Shown here one piece after another: positions 6,159-8,897 of a DNA stretch of 8,897 nt; the stretch's first letter is position 1, and each line of letters starts with the position of its first letter. The DNA comes from Nitrososphaerota archaeon. Its GTDB lineage: Archaea; Thermoproteota; Bathyarchaeia; Bathyarchaeales; Bathycorpusculaceae. The DNA is taken from contig JAIRJY010000156.1 of NCBI GenBank assembly GCA_031260365.1, forward strand, positions 1-8,897, in the 5' to 3' direction. The notes under the pieces were generated by a model. The model was not told the origin of the DNA and ran no database searches. It saw nothing but the letters and a program-made list of their open reading frames with translations. Made by a program: the position numbers and the translations under genes.

Positions 6159-7511
6159 GTGGCTGAAATGTCTGAAAAACAAGGTGAAACAGTTACAACA
6201 ACACAAATAGACGAAAATAATGATAATACAACACCAGCAGCTATACCTCATGAGAGTCAACCAAATAACCAAACATGGTCTTCACCCGAACAAGAGTCAT
6301 TTGAATCAATATGTGACAGTGTACCGCCACCTATTCCACCGATACAATCAACAGTACAGGATCATCAACAAAAACCTAAAAACTTCAAAACTGTTACGAT
6401 AACATTGTTGCTTACTACATGTTTGCTAGTTGGAAGTTTTATTGGATATGCGGCTACATATTCAATGTTTAATGTTAAAAATGACGATTTACAGAATCAA
6501 CTCATTGACTTACAAAGTCAACTGTATATTGCACAGTCAAATATTGGCAATTTAAATGATACAGTAGAGATTTTTTCTGTGTTGTACCCAAAAATTAGGG
6601 AATCGATAGTGGATATTCAATGTTTTGTGCCTGTATACAGCATGTATGGCTACAAGTTTGACGATGCTACACGTACAGGTAGCGGGTTTGTAACCAGTGT
6701 CAGAGGGCAACAGGTAATTGTTACAAATAGTCATGTAGTCGACTCCGGCAATAACATAACAGTAACGTTTGCCGATAGCTCTAGTTATACGGCTACTGTA
6801 CTAGGTGCTGATGCATATGCTGATCTTGCTATTCTAAAAGTAAACAAAATGCCAAAGGGCATAACATCATTAACAATTGTCAGTTCATCAAAGTTAACCG
6901 TGGGCGATACCGTAGTAGCTATAGGTTCCCCTTATGGGTATTCAGGAACAATGACAACAGGAATTATCAGTGCCCTAGGAAGAACAGGAATAGAAGAAAT
7001 AAACAACCAAAAAACATACTGCCTGGACATCACCATTCCAGACATGATTCAGCATACTGCCGAAATTAACCCGGGCAATTCTGGAGGACCACTAATAAAC
7101 ATACATGGACAAGTCATAGGCATAAACACACTTGGAATAAGCGGTGCAGACGGCTTAGGCTTTGCAGTCCCCTCAGACACTATACTACGTGAGATAGACT
7201 CACTTATAGCCACAGGCAAATACACCAAACACCCCACCTTGAACGCAACAGGAAAAGATATGACTCTACAAATAGCAAACTCTATGAACATAGATACAAC
7301 ATACGGCTGGCTAGTAGAAACAACCCCAGAAAACAGCAACCTACAAAGCGGAGACATCATAATAAAAGCAGGCAACACACCAATAAACAACACAGACAAC
7401 CTGCTAACATACCTTGAACGCAACACACTACCAGGACAAAGCATTGAATGCACAATTATCCGCGATGGACAACAACAAACAATTATCATAAAAATTTACG
7501 CTCTAAACTAG
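6159..7511 (+). CDS. Membrane-anchored HtrA/DegP-type serine protease with PDZ-like domain
   Basis: This is a predicted envelope protein-quality-control protease of the trypsin-like S1C family, 450 aa. Residues 1-76 form a low-complexity Gln/Asn/Thr/Pro/Glu-rich tail, probably cytoplasmic. One transmembrane helix lies at about 77-102, followed by a short coiled-coil-like stretch rich in Leu/Gln/Asn (108-137), which may aid oligomerisation. The protease domain then runs to about 355, with catalytic His192 (TNSHVVD), Asp222 (ADLAILKV) and Ser308 (NPGNSGGPL), all intact, so it should be active outside the membrane. A PDZ-like domain with the typical 'L..GDIII..GNTPINN' pattern follows at about 365-448. 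The start is GTG 6159, though ATG 6168 (residue 4) is equally possible; neither has a strong ribosome-binding site. The gene stands alone. Its 3' half is remarkably A+C-rich on the coding strand (7381-7440: 28 A, 19 C, 6 G, 7 T). Confidence 0.93.
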   Translation: MAEMSEKQGETVTTTQIDENNDNTTPAAIPHESQPNNQTWSSPEQESFESICDSVPPPIPPIQSTVQDHQQKPKNFKTVTITLLLTTCLLVGSFIGYAATYSMFNVKNDDLQNQLIDLQSQLYIAQSNIGNLNDTVEIFSVLYPKIRESIVDIQCFVPVYSMYGYKFDDATRTGSGFVTSVRGQQVIVTNSHVVDSGNNITVTFADSSSYTATVLGADAYADLAILKVNKMPKGITSLTIVSSSKLTVGDTVVAIGSPYGYSGTMTTGIISALGRTGIEEINNQKTYCLDITIPDMIQHTAEINPGNSGGPLINIHGQVIGINTLGISGADGLGFAVPSDTILREIDSLIATGKYTKHPTLNATGKDMTLQIANSMNIDTTYGWLVETTPENSNLQSGDIIIKAGNTPINNTDNLLTYLERNTLPGQSIECTIIRDGQQQTIIIKIYALN

Positions 7512-7894
7512 TTAATACATTTACGCTTTTACGTTATTTCACATTAATCTCTAACCTTACAAGTTTTTGACAATAGTATATTTATTTGACTGGGCGAGTA
7601 ACTGGTTTTGTTGGCTATTTGAAGCGTATAGTTTGTTGGGATTTTTTCACGGACAGGAGGTACTAACTTGAATTGATTTTCTGTGCAAATTACAAAACTT
7701 TTACTCATAAAATACTACGGAAGACTTCTCCCCGTGAAACTATGGCTTTTCAAAAAAACCAGTTATATATTGTGTTAGCCTAAATGAAAACATTCTCTAC
7801 AAACACAACGACACAAACTCATAAAGACACTTAATTTCACAAGAAGTATAATATTTTTTAGTTTTGCTATAATTGAAATAGTGATTCAAAAATG
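7512..7894. other. 383-nt gene-free region between convergent genes
   Basis: The region separates the protease gene (plus strand) from the small membrane-protein gene (minus strand), so it must contain two transcript ends; short T-tracts such as those at 7563-7568 could serve the plus strand. I see no open frame with coding character and no tRNA or rRNA. Its main content is the palindromic element at 7599-7765. Confidence 0.65.
7599..7765. mobile_element. MITE-like palindromic element, 167 bp, TA-bounded
   Basis: TAACTGGTTTT at 7599-7609 is the exact reverse complement of AAAACCAGTTA at 7755-7765. Inside, further arms pair in the correct nested order: TTTGAA 7618-7623 with TTCAAA 7749-7754, ATAGTTT 7628-7634 with AAACTAT 7737-7743, and TTTCACGG 7645-7652 with CCGTGAAA 7732-7739 (the last two overlap by 3 nt on the right side). 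The left arm carries extra bases between blocks, so the hairpin is imperfect. There is no open frame. Termini that begin and end in TA are what IS630/Tc1-mariner elements leave after TA target duplication, and a probable IS630-family transposase starts about 1.1 kb to the right. Alternatives are a structured RNA or a bidirectional terminator region. Confidence 0.5.
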
Positions 7895-8482
7895 TTATGA
7901 TGCTAAGGGATGTACGTTTTGTGCGAAGCTGTTGGCAAGGGTTTGTGTGTCTTGGTTACCTACAATAAAGTATTCACCACTCTTTAATTGTATTATGAGG
8001 TTGGTGGAGTTGGCTGATACAATATAGGCTGTAGCACCATTTCCCAAAGTGTACATACCCACGTTTGTATCATCAAAATTAAGTCCGTATCGTTTATGTA
8101 ATGTAAACTCACCTGAACCAATCTGACCAACAAAGGCGGTAACTATTTCATCAGAAGTAACATTTACTACACCATTAACACCCAATCCACGATTAAAGTA
8201 TGTTGACTTTACGGATATGTACCCGTCTCCAACAGTCACCAATGAAGAAGGCTCGTTATGTGTACCATAGTAAGTTATACCACCGACTATTATTAACGCT
8301 ATTCCAATGATTGCCACACAAAACATTAACGCATAAGAGTCATGTTGCAAAAAACGTAAAGGTCTTCTCTTGATCAATAAACTTGCTAAAAATAGAACAA
8401 CACCAACTACTATGAAAGTTACCACAACAATTGTTACTTCACTACCAGGCAGTGGTTGCACAGTGAATTGTTCGATTGTCAC
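7895..8482 (-). CDS. Small two-helix membrane protein with bacterial-PH-like domain
   Basis: The 195-aa protein has two hydrophobic helices at about 16-37 and 50-73, separated by a short basic loop (LLIKRRPLRFLQHDS), so the loop is probably cytoplasmic and the C-terminal 120 residues lie outside. The C-terminal part is beta-rich and follows the pattern of bacterial PH-like domains (bPH_5/PF10882 type): an initial 'VTVGDGYISV' strand, a 'TSDEIVTAFV' segment, 'LHKRYGL', a Gly-rich 'GMYTLGNGATAYIV' hairpin, then 'NLIIQLKSGEYFIVGNQDTQTLANSF'. This family assignment is from pattern memory and not tested. The start is GTG at 8482-8480 with GAGG (minus strand; CCTC at 8493-8496) 10 nt upstream. It converges with the protease gene. 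Function is unknown; such domains are often seen in envelope-associated proteins of unknown role. Confidence 0.8.
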   Translation of the reverse strand: MTIEQFTVQPLPGSEVTIVVVTFIVVGVVLFLASLLIKRRPLRFLQHDSYALMFCVAIIGIALIIVGGITYYGTHNEPSSLVTVGDGYISVKSTYFNRGLGVNGVVNVTSDEIVTAFVGQIGSGEFTLHKRYGLNFDDTNVGMYTLGNGATAYIVSANSTNLIIQLKSGEYFIVGNQDTQTLANSFAQNVHPLAS

Positions 8483-8537
8483 CTAATTTTAGCCTCATAA
8501 CAACAGTAAATTAGCTGTGTAAATTATATCGTCGTTG

Positions 8538-8544
8538 TATAAAA
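8538..8544 (-). promoter_or_regulatory. TATA-like element for the minus-strand membrane-protein gene
   Basis: Read on the minus strand, TTTTATA lies about 55 nt before the GTG start at 8482. An archaeal transcript would begin near 8512-8518 with a leader of about 30 nt that includes the GAGG ribosome-binding site. AT-richness makes chance matches common. Confidence 0.35.
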
Positions 8545-8565
8545 AACATTTTATCATTAGACTTC

Positions 8566-8733
8566 TTACGAAACTGCCTATTTTTGAAAAAATTGAACAT
8601 CCAAATCAGGTTAAATCTCAAGTTCAAACATTCTTTCGATAGGATATCAATTCAACCTTTTACACTACTCTTGGTTTCGCAATAGGTCTATTATTATCGA
8701 AAGTAATTTTATTACGAAATATTTTTGTAAAAA
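8566..8733. repeat. Pair of related direct repeats near the transposase gene
   Basis: TTACGAAA, five extra bases (CTGCC), TATTTTTG and AAAAA at 8566-8591 match TTACGAAA directly followed by TATTTTTG and TAAAAA at 8712-8733. Sixteen bases in two blocks are identical. They could be insertion-sequence end repeats or chance similarity in A/T-rich DNA. Confidence 0.4.
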
Positions 8734-8794
8734 CCAATTTTTATTGCAATTTACAACGAAATTTTGCAGATTAATACATATATAGCAACTTGAC

Positions 8795-8802
8795 TTTAAA
8801 TA
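8795..8802 (+). promoter_or_regulatory. Archaeal-type TATA box before the transposase gene
   Basis: TTTAAATA is an exact match to the usual archaeal TATA consensus. Transcription would begin roughly at 8823-8827, so the transposase mRNA would have almost no leader, and the GGGTG at 8823-8827 would be at its very 5' end. Confidence 0.45.
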
Positions 8803-8833
8803 CATAAGGTGTTGTATTTTATGGGTGATGAAA

Positions 8834-8897
8834 ATGAGGCCCATATCTGTAGAGGATAGAGAAAAAATAGTCAAGCATAAAACCAATGGCGAGAGTG
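8834..8897 (+). CDS. N-terminus of a probable IS630-family transposase (cut by window edge)
   Basis: Only 21 complete codons are present, reading MRPISVEDREKIV followed by KHKTNGES. This matches the opening of IS630/Tc1-mariner-type transposases, where an 'RPIS.E.RE.IV' segment begins the first helix of the N-terminal helix-turn-helix that binds the terminal repeats. The start is ATG 8834, with GGGTG at 8823-8827 at proper spacing; an in-frame ATG at 8828 (adding MK) is also possible. Catalytic DDE residues lie outside the window, so intactness is unknown. A TA-bounded palindrome at 7599-7765 could be a non-autonomous relative. Confidence 0.6.
   Translation, partial: MRPISVEDREKIVKHKTNGES

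Larger units (their letters stand above)
8483..8833. other. 351-nt AT-rich gene-free region with short repeats
   Basis: No coding frame or RNA gene is supported. It contains two related direct-repeat segments (8566-8591 and 8712-8733), a 9-bp inverted repeat CTTTCGATA 8633-8641 / TATCGAAAG 8695-8703, and a 7-bp inverted repeat TTGTAAA 8725-8731 / TTTACAA 8750-8756. Some of this may be the left end of the insertion sequence whose transposase starts at 8834. Confidence 0.55.

Noticed and set aside
7049..7489. 146-codon minus-strand open frame
   Set aside because: It lies antisense inside the protease gene, across its catalytic serine and PDZ coding region; its openness follows from the A+C-rich composition and it shows no family features.
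7654..7672. AGGAGG followed by TTG, as a possible small gene inside the palindromic element
   Set aside because: The frame from this TTG closes after two codons (TTG AAT TGA); no usable start follows at a suitable distance.
5642..8833. tRNA, rRNA or CRISPR arrays in the intergenic regions
   Set aside because: No cloverleaf-compatible arms with a T-loop motif, no rRNA core sequences and no regularly spaced repeat-spacer pattern were found; the repeats present are two-copy and degenerate.
8665..8886. 73-codon minus-strand open frame at the right edge
   Set aside because: It is made largely of AT-rich non-coding sequence and is antisense to the transposase start and its TATA box; the predicted protein has no recognisable pattern.

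Overview
The window looks like a stretch of AT-rich archaeal chromosome. It carries most of a tetrapyrrole (uroporphyrinogen III / precorrin-2) biosynthesis operon, followed by an envelope region with mobile-element traces. The archaeal reading is an inference with moderate confidence. The gene order sirC-hemB-hemL-hemC-SUMT-hemD, with separate rather than fused SUMT and hemD, resembles clusters I recall from methanogens and related archaea. Shine-Dalgarno-like motifs are GGTG/GAGGT/GGAG. Upstream of the other genes I see TATA-box-like elements (for example TTTAAATA at 8795-8802) rather than bacterial -35/-10 pairs. An uncultured Bathyarchaeia-type or methanogen-related lineage would fit, but the sequence alone cannot fix the taxon, and an unusual bacterium is not excluded.

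Positions 1-5641 are one tightly packed plus-strand operon: the C-terminal end of an unrecognised protein, precorrin-2 dehydrogenase (sirC type), HemB, HemL, HemC, uroporphyrinogen-III C-methyltransferase (SUMT) and HemD. Genes are separated by 1-5 nt or overlap by 1-25 nt, which suggests translational coupling. Together they take glutamate-1-semialdehyde to 5-aminolevulinate (HemL), porphobilinogen (HemB), hydroxymethylbilane (HemC), uroporphyrinogen III (HemD), precorrin-2 (SUMT) and sirohydrochlorin (SirC). Sirohydrochlorin is the branch point to siroheme, heme by the siroheme route, cobalamin and F430. Glutamyl-tRNA reductase (HemA), which makes the first substrate, is not in the window, and neither are the downstream chelatases or decarboxylases.

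Positions 5642-6158 are a 517-nt gene-free region with a T-rich putative terminator, a degenerate two-copy direct repeat and, just before a TATA-like element, a perfect 7-bp-arm inverted repeat that could be an operator. It leads into a membrane-anchored HtrA/DegP-type serine protease with a PDZ-like C-terminus (6159-7511).

Positions 7512-7894 hold no gene but contain a 167-bp imperfect palindrome bounded by 11-bp inverted repeats beginning and ending in TA, which looks like a MITE of the IS630/Tc1-mariner type. A convergent minus-strand gene (7895-8482) encodes a small two-helix membrane protein with a bacterial-PH-like domain. After a 351-nt AT-rich gene-free stretch with short repeats, the right edge cuts the first 21 codons of a probable IS630-family transposase.

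Base composition is strongly strand-asymmetric and changes sign inside the operon. HemL/HemC/SUMT are G+T-rich on the coding strand. HemD and, above all, the 3' half of the protease gene are A+C-rich although they are coded on the same strand. I found no convincing new defence or metabolic system; the best leads are the MITE-like palindrome, the skew switch and the possible protease operator.
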